Program-made: the position numbers and the translations under genes | Part shown: positions 32,699-41,144 of the stretch, piece after piece | Layout of the letters: every line of letters starts with the position of its first letter | How positions within the stretch are numbered: the stretch's first letter is position 1 | From: Oscillospiraceae bacterium | GTDB taxonomy: Bacteria; Bacillota; Clostridia; Oscillospirales; Oscillospiraceae | Direction of reading: 5' to 3' | DNA length: 43,415 nt | Assembly (NCBI GenBank): GCA_015067525.1 | Contig: SVMH01000013.1 | Coordinates: 1 to 43,415 of the forward strand | Notes under the pieces: generated by a model | The model's input: the letters and a program-made list of their open reading frames with translations, nothing else | What the model was told of the DNA's origin: nothing | The model's database searches: none

Positions 32699-32871
32699 CA
32701 TAATGCACATACCAGTTCTTTCAACCGCGAACAGGGTCCGCTGTTCCGGTTATTTGTGCTACCCTGCCGGGGCGGTTTTCGCCTGTTAGCCGGGGCGGAC
32801 ACCCTTTTCGGTGCGGCGGCACAGCCGGGGGAACGGGCCTGCATTGTGCAATTTTGAATGGAGGCGAGAAC
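32699..32871 (+). promoter_or_regulatory. Long structured 5' leader of the giant gene
   Basis: About 170 bases of GC-rich leader lie between the predicted transcription start and the ATG. GCCGGGGCGG occurs twice (32766-32775 and 32789-32798), and several hairpins are possible, for example CACC...GGTG near 32801-32814. No known riboswitch class was recognised. A large AT-rich stretch (32509-32664) before the promoter holds no gene that I can support. Confidence 0.5.
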
Positions 32872-35800
32872 ATGGAGAATGAAGTCCAGAAGAAGGGAAA
32901 GAAGAAATTACTCATTCCGCTCCTGCTGCTTCTGCTGCTCCTGGTGGGCGGCGGCGTCTTTGCCGCGACCCAGCTGCTGGGCGGCGGCGCCAAGTACGGC
33001 CCCGAGGTTGACGTCAGCGACTTCCAGACGCTGAAGGAAGCCATCGAGACCACGGAGGAAGGTCAGACCAGAACGCTGACGCTCCTTAACGACATTTACA
33101 TGGAAGACACGATCACCCTGCCCGAGGGCGTTGTCATCAACCTGAAGGATGACGGCACTTCCCGCAGCCTGGTTCGTGACCTCAGCGATTCCTGGATGTT
33201 CTGGGTACCTGAGGAGTCCACCCTGAACATCGCCGGCTCCAAGGCTGAGGGCGTGGTTCTGGACGGTGCTTCCGGCACCATCAAGGCCGGCCCCGACGGT
33301 GCGCTGATCATCGCTGAATACGGCACCATCACTCTGGACAACGTCCTGATGAAGGACAACCGTTCCAACCAGGGCCTGGGCGGTATGATGCGTCTGGTGG
33401 GCTGCGACCTGACCGCCACCAACAGCACCTTCACCAACGGTGCCGGTAAGTCCGGCGGCGTGGTGTACGCTGTGGAGTCCAACGTCAGCTTCACTGACTG
33501 CGACCTGTCCAAGAACAGCTCCACTGTCGGCCACGGCGGCGCTGTCTATGTGGACAACGCCAGCGAGCTGACTCTGGAACGCTGCACGCTGAACAACAAT
33601 GAGATCCTCACCGGCGCCGGCTACGGCGGTGCAGTGATCGTCACCAACTTCAGCCATGCGACCATCAATGACTGCACCATGGACAACAACGTCCTGGACC
33701 ACGACGGCTTTGCCAACGGCGGCGCTATGTACATCGCCTGGGGCTCCGTGGTGGATGTCACCAACACGACCTTTAACAACAACTCCGTCACCGGTACCGA
33801 GAACCATCTGGGCGGCGCCATCTACATCAACGAAGGCTCCACCGTCAACGTTGGTGAGGGCGTGAAGTTCATCGGCAACAAGGCTTCCCACGGCGGTGCC
33901 ATTTATGCCATCGATACCGCTACCGTCAATCTGGACGGCGCTTATTTCGAGGATAACCACACCACCATCGGTAACGGCGGCGCCATCTACTGCTGGCGCG
34001 ATCCCGTGCTGAATGCCAAGAACTGCACCTTTATCAAGAACTATACCAAGGCTGAAGGCAACGCCTACGGCGGCGCTGTGGCTCTGGCCACCGGCGCTCC
34101 TGTCGGTACCATCGAGAACTGCACCTTCGAGGGTAACTACACCGATAACGTGGGCTTCTGCAACGGCGGTGCTCTGCTGGTGGGCGAAGGCAGCGAAGTC
34201 ACCCTGCTGGGCAACAACGTCTTCAAGGACAACTGGGGCAAGTCCACCGGCGGTAAGAATACCTGCGGCGGCGCTGTCTACGTTTCCAAGGCCTCTCTGA
34301 CCATCGAGGACGGCACCTCCTTCGTCGGTAACTACGGTTCCCACGGCGGCGCCATCTACGTCAACTACGCCGGTCTGCTGGTCATGGACGGCACCAAGTT
34401 CGACAAGAACTACAGCTACTACGGCCATGCCGGCGCCCTGTGCGCCTGGAACGGCGGCGAAGTGGAAGCGAAGAACTGCTCCTTCACCAATAACTACATC
34501 AAGAGCGACAAGGGCGGCTACGGCGGCGCAGTTGCGATCTACAACAAGGATAAGGAAGAGTACAACTCTGTCGGTACCTTCAACAACTGCACCTTCATTA
34601 ACAACAAGACTTACCGCACCAGCGGCGAGTCCAACGCCAACGGCGGCGCTATCTACGCCGGTATGGGCGGCGACGTCTATATCAACGGCGGCACCTTCAA
34701 GAACAACTCTGCCCGCACCGCGGATCTGGCCAACACCAAGCTGGCCTGGCGCGGCGGCGCGATCTACTCCAACACCAACAGTACCCTGAAGGTCAACGGT
34801 GCCTCCTTCTCCGGTAACTCCGGCCAGTTCGGCGGCGCCATCTTCGCTCAGGAGTCTGCTGTGCTGAGCGTCACCAACTCCACCTTCACCGGCAACAACA
34901 CCACCGATAAGGGCAGCCACGGCGGCGCCATCTACGTCAACCGTATGCCCGCTACCATCTCCGGCTGTAAGTTCACCGATAACTGGGCCCAGGGTATTGC
35001 CGGCGCTGTGATGCTCAACGGCAAGGAGAACACCATGGGTGCCGTTACCATCAAGAACTGCACCTTCACCGGCAACCATACGCCTGCCCGTACCGGCGGT
35101 GCTGTGGCAGCCTACGATGCCATCAAGCTGGAGATCACCGGCTCCACCTTCACCGGTAACTACACCAACTCCTCTCACGGCGGCGCTGTCTACACCCAGA
35201 ATATGCCCGCTGTGATCAAGAGCAGCACCTTCACCGGCAACTACATTGACTCCAATGCTACCGGTTACGGCGGCGCTGTTGCCATCGTCAACGACTCCAG
35301 CCACTTCGAGCAGAGCACCGGTGCCATCACCGACTGCACCTTCGACGGCAACTATGTCGTCCGCACCGAGGGCACCAAGATCAATGCCAACGGCGGCGCT
35401 GTCTACTTCGGCCTGTACACCAAGGCCACCGTGGACGGCAACACCAGCTTTACCAACAACTATGCCAAGGCCGGCAGCGCCGATTACGTCGCTTACGGCG
35501 GCGGCCTGTATCTGAACACCGGCTGCAGCCTGATCGTTGCTGACACCGTCACCTTCACCGGCAACTCCGCCCAGCGCGGCGGCGCCATCGGTATCGGCGG
35601 CGCAGCTGCTGCCAAGACCGTGGTGAACCTGAACGGTCCCACCCTGACCGGCAACACTGCCACGGAGTACGGCGCAGGCGTCTACTTCGATTCCTATGCT
35701 GACCTGTCTGTCAACGGCATCACCATCACTCCCGCTGAGGGCGATCAGGTGGCCGACATCCTGATCAAGAAGGGCCTGAAGCTGGATCTGCAGGGCAAGG

Positions 35801-38601
35801 TCAACATCGGCACCGTTGCCTATGAGGATGCCACCTCCCTCATCCACCTCGATGCCGCTCTGGCTGAGGGCAGCGCCATCACCATCATCCCCGCTGAGTA
35901 CAAAGAGGGCCTGCAGGTCATCACTGCTGAGGAAGTTGTTGTCGATAACGGCGACGGCACCCAGACAACGGTCAACCTGCTCAAGGACATCAAGAACATC
36001 ATCACCGTTGCCAAGCCCGCTGACGCTACCGAATGGATCGTTGGCGACGACGGCAAGCTGGAAGACAGAACGCCCAGCGTCCGTATCGGTGAGAAGGAAT
36101 ACGCCACTCTGGTCGAGGCTCTGGCCGAGGCTAAGGAAGGCGATCTCATCGAGCTGTTCCTGGATGATACCGTCAAGGCCGACGCTACCGTGCCCGCCGG
36201 CGCTACCATCTGGTCCAACGGCAAGACCCTGTCCGTCAACGACGGCGTGACCTTTACCCTGTCTGACGGCGTGATCATCGACGGTGTTGCCAAGATCGAC
36301 GGCGACGTTACCGTCGGCAACGTGGATCTGACCAAGACTCCCGTCACCGGTAAGGTCACCGTGGCCGAGGGCAAGACCCTGACCGTGGGCGGCGACTTCA
36401 CCGCTGAAGAGGTCCACCTGCTTGCCGGCGCCAAGGTCAACGTGGCAACTGCTCTGACCAACGCTCCCGCCTTCCTGCTGACCTCCGCCGTGGAGACCGT
36501 GGACACCGTTCTGGTGACCGCTCCCGACGCTGAGGCTGTCAAGGCTGCTGTGGCCGCTGTGGAGCCCTTCCTGAAGGATTCCGCCGTGGCTCTGGGCGAA
36601 GAGGGTAAGATCATCGCTGACGCCACTGTCGCCACCATCACCAAGGATGGCGTTACCACCAAGTATGACACCATTGACGCTGCCATCGCTGCCGCTGCTG
36701 ACAGCGACACCATCGTCATCGTCAAGTCCTTCGAGCTCAAGTCCCGCATCTGCGCTGAGAATGGCAAGGTCATCATCATTGACGGTAACGGCAAGACCCT
36801 GATCCGCCATGCTGACCTGAAGACCACCATGCTCTACGCCAAGACCAACGCCAACCTGACTGCCAAGAACCTGATCCTTGACAGCAACGGCGTGGCTCTG
36901 AAGGAGGCTGTGGTCATCAATAAGGCGACCATGACGTTGGATAACGTCACCGTTATGGATGCCAACAACGCCGAGGTCGCTGATGTGTCTAAGGGACTGG
37001 GCGGTGCTGTGTATACCACTGGTGATATGACCGTTGTGAACAGCACTTTCACTGGCAACCTTGCCAAGTACGGCGGTGCGTTCTACATCGAGGATGTGGA
37101 TGACGCTGAAAAGGCTCCTGTTGTTACCATTACCGGTTCCACCTTTACCAACAACAAGTCTACCAGCCACGGCGGTGCGTTTGAGATCGTGGACGGCGAT
37201 GTGACCCTCGACAACTGTGTCCTCGACAATAACGATTCTACTGGCGGTAAGGCCGGCGGCATCCATGTCGGTCTGGATGGACAAAGTGTCCGCGGCAGCA
37301 AGGTGACCATTAAGAACAGCACCATCAAGAACAGCGATGCTACCGGCGGTGGCGCTGCCTACTTCAATGAGAACGGTTCCAAGGCTGTCTTTGTGGCTGA
37401 GAACACTGTCTTTGAGGCCAACAAGTCCAATAACGGCGGTGCTATTTACAACCACAAGACCGGCACGGCAACTCTGACTGGTTGTACCTTTAAGAACAAC
37501 ATTGCCACCAATAACGGTGTTGTCAGCAACCAGCAGACCATGACTGTCACCAACTGCGTCTTTGAGGGCAACACTGGTAAGGCTGGCGGTGCTCTGTATA
37601 ACAACGGTATCCTGACCATTACCGGAGGTACGTTCACCAAGAACTCTGCCAGCGATGCCGGTGGTGTGCTCTTCCAGCAGAATACGGCAGGTGTTAAGAC
37701 CACCATTACTGGCGGTACCTATACTGAGAACACTGCCACTAACCGCGGCGGTGCATTCTACAATCACACCTCGACGGCTCTGGTTCTCAACGAAACTGAG
37801 GAGAACAAACTGGTTGTTTCCAAAAACAAGGTAACGAATACTGCTGCTGGTTACGGCGGCGGTGCTATTTGGACTAACGGTGGTGCGCTGAGCATCGATG
37901 TCGGCACCTTTGAAGGAAACAGCGCAACCTACGGCGGCGTTGTATTTGGCAATGGTAATGTTACGATTACCGGTGGCGCTTTTAGTAACAACAGTGCAAC
38001 TTATGGCGGTGTTGTTTACATGTACACCAGCAAGGCGGCACAGGTGCTGACTATCAGTGGAGGTACTTTCACTGGTAATACGGCTGCCAAGCAGGGCGGC
38101 GCTGTGTATGCGGCCGTTGGTACGACTAACATTAGCGGCGGTACCTTCACTGGCAACTCTTCTACCAGTATCGGCGGTGCTGTGTATGTGGCTGCCGGTA
38201 AGGCAAATGTCAGCGGCGGTACCTTCACCGGCAACCATGCCAACGATGCAGGCGGCGCGCTGGGTGTCTACACGGTTGACTTCACTGTCAGTGGCGGCAC
38301 CTTTACCGGCAACACTGCCAAGAACAACGGTGGTGCTGCTTACATTGGTGGTGGCGCCAAGAAACTGACTGTTTCCGGCGGCACTTTCGAGAACAACACT
38401 GTTGTAACCGAGGGCAGAAATGCTGACATCAGCGTTGGCTATGCTACCGGTGGTGATTCTGGCGGCGCATTGGTGTTCACTGAAGGCAACACGGCGGTCG
38501 TAAAGATCGTCTCCCTGCGTGAGAACGCGACTATGTTGCATAAGGGCACTGTCACTGGTGCTCCCAGCAATGCTGACTTCACTGTTATCAACGTCGGCTA
38601 A
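32872..38601 (+). CDS. Giant right-handed beta-helix surface protein with PMP-like GGA[IV] repeats
   Basis: The 1909 residues begin with a short basic stretch and one strong hydrophobic helix (about 14-36) that would anchor the protein with the rest outside. Two beta-helix regions follow: about residues 40-1000 with some 26 coils marked GGA[IV]Y and T/C-F-x-N-N, and about 1350-1900 with some 18. Between them are modules of the type YATLVEALAEAKEGDLIEL and YDTIDAAIAAAADSDTIVIV, like beta-helix entry caps. Repeats resemble chlamydial polymorphic membrane proteins. There is no LPxTG, choline-binding or C-terminal membrane segment. TGGAGG lies 7 bases before the ATG at 32872. It could bind or cleave polysaccharide, or act as an adhesin; neither is shown. 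Codon use drifts in the last third. Confidence 0.88.
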   Translation: MENEVQKKGKKKLLIPLLLLLLLLVGGGVFAATQLLGGGAKYGPEVDVSDFQTLKEAIETTEEGQTRTLTLLNDIYMEDTITLPEGVVINLKDDGTSRSLVRDLSDSWMFWVPEESTLNIAGSKAEGVVLDGASGTIKAGPDGALIIAEYGTITLDNVLMKDNRSNQGLGGMMRLVGCDLTATNSTFTNGAGKSGGVVYAVESNVSFTDCDLSKNSSTVGHGGAVYVDNASELTLERCTLNNNEILTGAGYGGAVIVTNFSHATINDCTMDNNVLDHDGFANGGAMYIAWGSVVDVTNTTFNNNSVTGTENHLGGAIYINEGSTVNVGEGVKFIGNKASHGGAIYAIDTATVNLDGAYFEDNHTTIGNGGAIYCWRDPVLNAKNCTFIKNYTKAEGNAYGGAVALATGAPVGTIENCTFEGNYTDNVGFCNGGALLVGEGSEVTLLGNNVFKDNWGKSTGGKNTCGGAVYVSKASLTIEDGTSFVGNYGSHGGAIYVNYAGLLVMDGTKFDKNYSYYGHAGALCAWNGGEVEAKNCSFTNNYIKSDKGGYGGAVAIYNKDKEEYNSVGTFNNCTFINNKTYRTSGESNANGGAIYAGMGGDVYINGGTFKNNSARTADLANTKLAWRGGAIYSNTNSTLKVNGASFSGNSGQFGGAIFAQESAVLSVTNSTFTGNNTTDKGSHGGAIYVNRMPATISGCKFTDNWAQGIAGAVMLNGKENTMGAVTIKNCTFTGNHTPARTGGAVAAYDAIKLEITGSTFTGNYTNSSHGGAVYTQNMPAVIKSSTFTGNYIDSNATGYGGAVAIVNDSSHFEQSTGAITDCTFDGNYVVRTEGTKINANGGAVYFGLYTKATVDGNTSFTNNYAKAGSADYVAYGGGLYLNTGCSLIVADTVTFTGNSAQRGGAIGIGGAAAAKTVVNLNGPTLTGNTATEYGAGVYFDSYADLSVNGITITPAEGDQVADILIKKGLKLDLQGKVNIGTVAYEDATSLIHLDAALAEGSAITIIPAEYKEGLQVITAEEVVVDNGDGTQTTVNLLKDIKNIITVAKPADATEWIVGDDGKLEDRTPSVRIGEKEYATLVEALAEAKEGDLIELFLDDTVKADATVPAGATIWSNGKTLSVNDGVTFTLSDGVIIDGVAKIDGDVTVGNVDLTKTPVTGKVTVAEGKTLTVGGDFTAEEVHLLAGAKVNVATALTNAPAFLLTSAVETVDTVLVTAPDAEAVKAAVAAVEPFLKDSAVALGEEGKIIADATVATITKDGVTTKYDTIDAAIAAAADSDTIVIVKSFELKSRICAENGKVIIIDGNGKTLIRHADLKTTMLYAKTNANLTAKNLILDSNGVALKEAVVINKATMTLDNVTVMDANNAEVADVSKGLGGAVYTTGDMTVVNSTFTGNLAKYGGAFYIEDVDDAEKAPVVTITGSTFTNNKSTSHGGAFEIVDGDVTLDNCVLDNNDSTGGKAGGIHVGLDGQSVRGSKVTIKNSTIKNSDATGGGAAYFNENGSKAVFVAENTVFEANKSNNGGAIYNHKTGTATLTGCTFKNNIATNNGVVSNQQTMTVTNCVFEGNTGKAGGALYNNGILTITGGTFTKNSASDAGGVLFQQNTAGVKTTITGGTYTENTATNRGGAFYNHTSTALVLNETEENKLVVSKNKVTNTAAGYGGGAIWTNGGALSIDVGTFEGNSATYGGVVFGNGNVTITGGAFSNNSATYGGVVYMYTSKAAQVLTISGGTFTGNTAAKQGGAVYAAVGTTNISGGTFTGNSSTSIGGAVYVAAGKANVSGGTFTGNHANDAGGALGVYTVDFTVSGGTFTGNTAKNNGGAAYIGGGAKKLTVSGGTFENNTVVTEGRNADISVGYATGGDSGGALVFTEGNTAVVKIVSLRENATMLHKGTVTGAPSNADFTVINVG

Positions 38602-38620
38602 TCCCCCAACCCAAACACCC

Positions 38621-38647
38621 AAGGAGGCGGGCTTTGCCCGCCTCCTT
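38621..38647 (+). terminator. Hairpin after the giant gene
   Basis: AAGGAGGCGGGC / GCCCGCCTCCTT (38621-38632 and 38636-38647) with a TTT loop. No T-run follows, so it may be an imperfect terminator or part of the repeat block next to it. Confidence 0.65.
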
Positions 38648-38654
38648 GAACCCC

Positions 38655-38790
38655 TCTGAACCTCCCTCTGACGAGGGAGGTGGCATCGCCGCAGGCGATG
38701 ACGGAGGGAGAGAAAACCGCAAACCCGTAGGGCGCGACGACCCCGGCGCGCCGCATCGTAGGGGCGATTCACGAATCGTCCGTTTCCCAC
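38655..38790. repeat. Composite palindromic intergenic repeat
   Basis: Three dyads stand in a row: CCTCCCTC / GAGGGAGG (38661-38668 and 38673-38680), CATCGCC / GGCGATG (38684-38690 and 38694-38700), and CGATTC / GAATCG in GGGGCGATTCACGAATCG (near 38762-38780). I recall similar strings as dispersed intergenic repeats in Oscillospiraceae genomes, but this is from memory. It fills most of the 219-base gap before the phosphatase gene, where no good promoter was seen. Confidence 0.6.
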
Positions 38791-38820
38791 CCCATCCTCT
38801 CAAAAAGGAGAAAACCAACC

Positions 38821-39903
38821 ATGAAAAACACCGTTAAGCGTTTCCTCGCTCTGGCGCTGGCCCTCATCATGACCCTGTCTCTGGTGGCCTGCGGCTCCTC
38901 CGGCGGCGGTAAGGGCATCACCCTCACTGATCCCGGCCAGGTCTCCCTCATGAACGAAGGTATCGCCGAGTACATGGCCGATGACGCCAGCCGCGTCACC
39001 CGCTATGCCACCGGTCAGGACGAGCTCAGCCACCCCAAGGCCGCTGTCCTCACCTGGAACGGCGGTACCGCTCCCTACACCGTCAAGGTGGGCGAGAAGC
39101 AGGACCTGTCCGATGCCTGGACCTTTACCGCTGACGCCGCCACCGTGGAGGTCATCAACCTGAAGGTCGGCACCACCTATTACTGGTCTGTCACCGACAG
39201 CGCCTCTGTGGCCAGCGAGACCGGCTCCTTCACCACCGCGGCTGACGCCCCCCGCACCATCAAGTGCCCCGGCGTGGCCAACATGCGTGATCTGGGCGGC
39301 TGGAAGACCGAGGACGGCAAGACTGTCAATCAGGGCCTCATCTATCGCTGCGGCCGTCTGAACGTCAACTCCGCCGAGGTCGTCACCCCCGAGATCCTGG
39401 ACATCGGTCTGGAGGTCATGGATCAGCTGGGCATCAAGACCGAGCTGGATCTGCGCGAAGCCTTCAATAACGAGATCGGCAGCCTCACCGAGAGCCTCAT
39501 CGACGGCGCTCAGTATGTCAACATCCCCATGATCGGCGAGCTGAACAAGACCCGCAGCCTCAATGACGCTGAGATCCTGCAGGTCTTCGAGCTGCTGGCA
39601 GATGAGAAGAACTATCCCTTCATCATCCACTGCAGCATCGGCACCGACCGTACCGGCTATGTCAGCTATCTCATCAACGCTCTGCTGGGCGTGCCCTATG
39701 AGTCTCTGGAGCGCGACTACCTCCTGAGCAACTTCGGCAAGATCGGCGGCTCCCGCAACATCGCCCGTATCGAGAACGACTACATCAAGTACATCAACGG
39801 TTTCGATGGTGCAACTCTGGCCGATAAGACCGAGAACTATCTGCTGGGCCTGGGTGTCACCCAGCAGCAGATCGACGCCGTGCGCAGCATCATGCTGGGC
39901 TGA
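38821..39903 (+). CDS. Tyrosine-protein phosphatase lipoprotein (DSP/PTP-like)
   Basis: The 360 residues have a lipoprotein signal (lipobox LVAC, C24), an N-terminal beta-sandwich-like domain (about 50-145, ending TTYYWSVTDSASVASETGSF, as in fibronectin or phosphatase N-domains) and a PTP domain. The phosphatase signature is HCSIGTDRTG (C271 nucleophile, R277), with NMRDLGGWKTEDGKTVNQG upstream typical of the Y_phosphatase3 family. AAAAAGGAG precedes the ATG. The enzyme should act outside the cell, on phosphotyrosine, phosphoinositide or other phosphoesters; family members include lipid-like phosphatases. Monocistronic, ending at a strong terminator. Confidence 0.88.
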   Translation: MKNTVKRFLALALALIMTLSLVACGSSGGGKGITLTDPGQVSLMNEGIAEYMADDASRVTRYATGQDELSHPKAAVLTWNGGTAPYTVKVGEKQDLSDAWTFTADAATVEVINLKVGTTYYWSVTDSASVASETGSFTTAADAPRTIKCPGVANMRDLGGWKTEDGKTVNQGLIYRCGRLNVNSAEVVTPEILDIGLEVMDQLGIKTELDLREAFNNEIGSLTESLIDGAQYVNIPMIGELNKTRSLNDAEILQVFELLADEKNYPFIIHCSIGTDRTGYVSYLINALLGVPYESLERDYLLSNFGKIGGSRNIARIENDYIKYINGFDGATLADKTENYLLGLGVTQQQIDAVRSIMLG

Positions 39904-39924
39904 TCGGCACAGGAAAACTCCATC

Positions 39925-39957
39925 AAAAAACGCAGCGCGGAAGCGCTGCGTTTTTTT
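39925..39957. terminator. Bidirectional terminator, phosphatase / DUF3298-like
   Basis: CGCAGCGC / GCGCTGCG (39931-39938 and 39943-39950) with a GGAA loop, flanked by A6 and T7 runs, between convergent genes. Confidence 0.93.
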
Positions 39958-39997
39958 GTTTAGGGCCGGCAAGCATGAAACGGCGTGAAACAAAATG

Positions 39998-40660
39998 TCA
40001 CAAAAATGGAACAAAGGGTCCGCGCTCTTGGTCGTAGGGCAGGCAGAAGGTGGGGATGCCCTCCACCGCCGGCGCCACCGACGCGAAAGGGAAGAAAAAG
40101 TACAGTCCATCCTCGCCCAGATAGAACCGGTGCGCGCGAAACACCTTGCCGATTTCGTAACGCCAGTTGTCGTGATAGCGGGCGATACCCTCTTTTTCCT
40201 GCATTTCCATCACTTTTTCCGCGTGCTCCAAAAGCAGCCGCTTCCACGGCGCCTTGGGCGGAAAGCAGTCAGAAAGTTGCAAAAATAGCTGTCGCCCCAT
40301 GTCCCACGTGTCACCCTGCCGCGCCATGTAACGCTGCGGCATTCCGGTAACGATCGTGTCGCAGTAAAGGCTTAAAATGCCGTCTTTTTCGTAAGTTACG
40401 GTACTTTTTACCTCGGCTCGCCATTGAGGGATGGGCCCCGCGTCCTCCCGCGAGCGATAATAGGCCGCCTCCGCCCGCGGAAAAAGTTCCTGACGGCAAA
40501 AACGATCAAATTGGTGCGCAAAAGCGCGGTAATATCGGTTGAAACGGCCGTTTTTGCCGTCAAAATGTGGCAGCATCGCCTGTGCTGTCACCAGAGGGAT
40601 ATCATCGGTGCAGAGTGAAACATCTTGTTTCATCGGCTGAAATGTCACTTTTTCTGACAT
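39998..40660 (-). CDS. DUF3298/RsiV-like protein
   Basis: The 220-residue protein shows a beta-rich layout with YEKDGILSLYCDTIV in the middle and the C-terminal YLGEDGLYFFFPFASVAPAVEGIPTFCLPY, a pattern of the DUF3298 domain found in RsiV-type anti-sigma factors and PdaC deacetylases. Unlike those, it has no membrane helix or signal peptide, so it would be cytosolic. The ATG at 40660 (AGGATG upstream) is preferred over an 80-residue upstream extension that runs into the promoter region. It is divergent from the YerC operon. Its role is unknown. Confidence 0.65.
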   Translation of the reverse strand: MSEKVTFQPMKQDVSLCTDDIPLVTAQAMLPHFDGKNGRFNRYYRAFAHQFDRFCRQELFPRAEAAYYRSREDAGPIPQWRAEVKSTVTYEKDGILSLYCDTIVTGMPQRYMARQGDTWDMGRQLFLQLSDCFPPKAPWKRLLLEHAEKVMEMQEKEGIARYHDNWRYEIGKVFRAHRFYLGEDGLYFFFPFASVAPAVEGIPTFCLPYDQERGPFVPFL

Positions 40661-40694
40661 AAAATCACATCCTGAAGCTATTTTTGAGAGTATA

Positions 40695-40718
40695 TGCAAC
40701 GTTTTAGCAAAAGTTGCA
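40695..40718. promoter_or_regulatory. Dyad in the DUF3298-YerC divergent region
   Basis: TGCAAC / GTTGCA (40695-40700 and 40713-40718) with inner TTTT...AAAA is a near-complete 24-bp dyad located between the two divergent genes. On the minus strand TTGCAA, a 17-bp spacer and CATATA could form the DUF3298 promoter over it. Confidence 0.45.
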
Positions 40719-40735
40719 AAAAATGTTTGAAAGGC

Positions 40736-40764
40736 TTTACTTTCACGAAATAAAGTGGTAAAAT
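40736..40764 (+). promoter_or_regulatory. Candidate promoter of the yerC-hslO operon
   Basis: TTTACT (40736-40741), a 17-bp spacer and TAAAAT (40759-40764), 66 bases before the ATG. Confidence 0.65.
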
Positions 40765-40829
40765 ACGAAACGAACGACGTATTATTGTCCGATATAACGG
40801 GACAAATGCATAAATTGGGAGGTAAGACC

Positions 40830-41144
40830 ATGGCTAGAGCGGCAAAATCCATCATTGCTACCAAGGAAAAGAGTGACCGCCTGTACGAGGCGATCCTCAC
40901 CTTGAAAACAAAAGAAGAGTGCTACAATTTCTTCCAGGACCTGTGCACCATTTCCGAACTTAGATCCATGGAACAGCGCTATGAAGTGGCTGCTTTGCTG
41001 GATTCCGGAATGATTTACAGTGAAATCCTGGCGCAGACCGGCGCCTCCAGCGCCACCATCAGCCGCGTGAACCGCTCTCTTTTGAACGGTACCGGCGGCT
41101 ACGACGTGGTGTTGGAGCGCATGAAGGAGCGGGAAGCGGAATGA
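40830..41144 (+). CDS. YerC/YecD-family TrpR-related protein
   Basis: This 104-residue cytosolic protein belongs to the TrpR-like superfamily of small HTH proteins. It shows TKEECYNFFQDLCTISELRSMEQRYEVAALLD and the HTH YSEILAQTGASSATISRVNRSL, both typical of YerC. Targets in the family are not established. The ATG at 40830 follows TGGGAGG. Its stop overlaps the methyltransferase start by four bases, so they are coupled. It leads a four-gene operon ending with hslO. Confidence 0.93.
   Translation: MARAAKSIIATKEKSDRLYEAILTLKTKEECYNFFQDLCTISELRSMEQRYEVAALLDSGMIYSEILAQTGASSATISRVNRSLLNGTGGYDVVLERMKEREAE

Noticed and set aside
32699-32871. Known riboswitch in the giant-gene leader
   Set aside because: I compared it mentally with c-di-GMP, SAM, THF, ydaO and ZTP consensus features and found no convincing core; only an unnamed structured leader is claimed.
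33600-38450. Regular short repeats that might look like a CRISPR array
   Set aside because: The repeats are in frame, degenerate and encode GGA and FxNN coils of a beta-helix protein, with no constant repeat and unique spacers.
32908-38790. A 1960-codon open frame on the minus strand opposite the giant gene
   Set aside because: It mirrors the GGC/GCC-rich repeats of the beta-helix gene, has no ribosome site or fold signals, and its product is low-complexity Gly/Ala/Val sequence. It is a shadow of strong codon bias.
40661-40900. N-terminal 80-residue extension of the DUF3298-like protein
   Set aside because: It would cover the YerC promoter and divergent control region, and the ATG at 40660 has a ribosome site; kept as an open question because the extension is partly hydrophobic.
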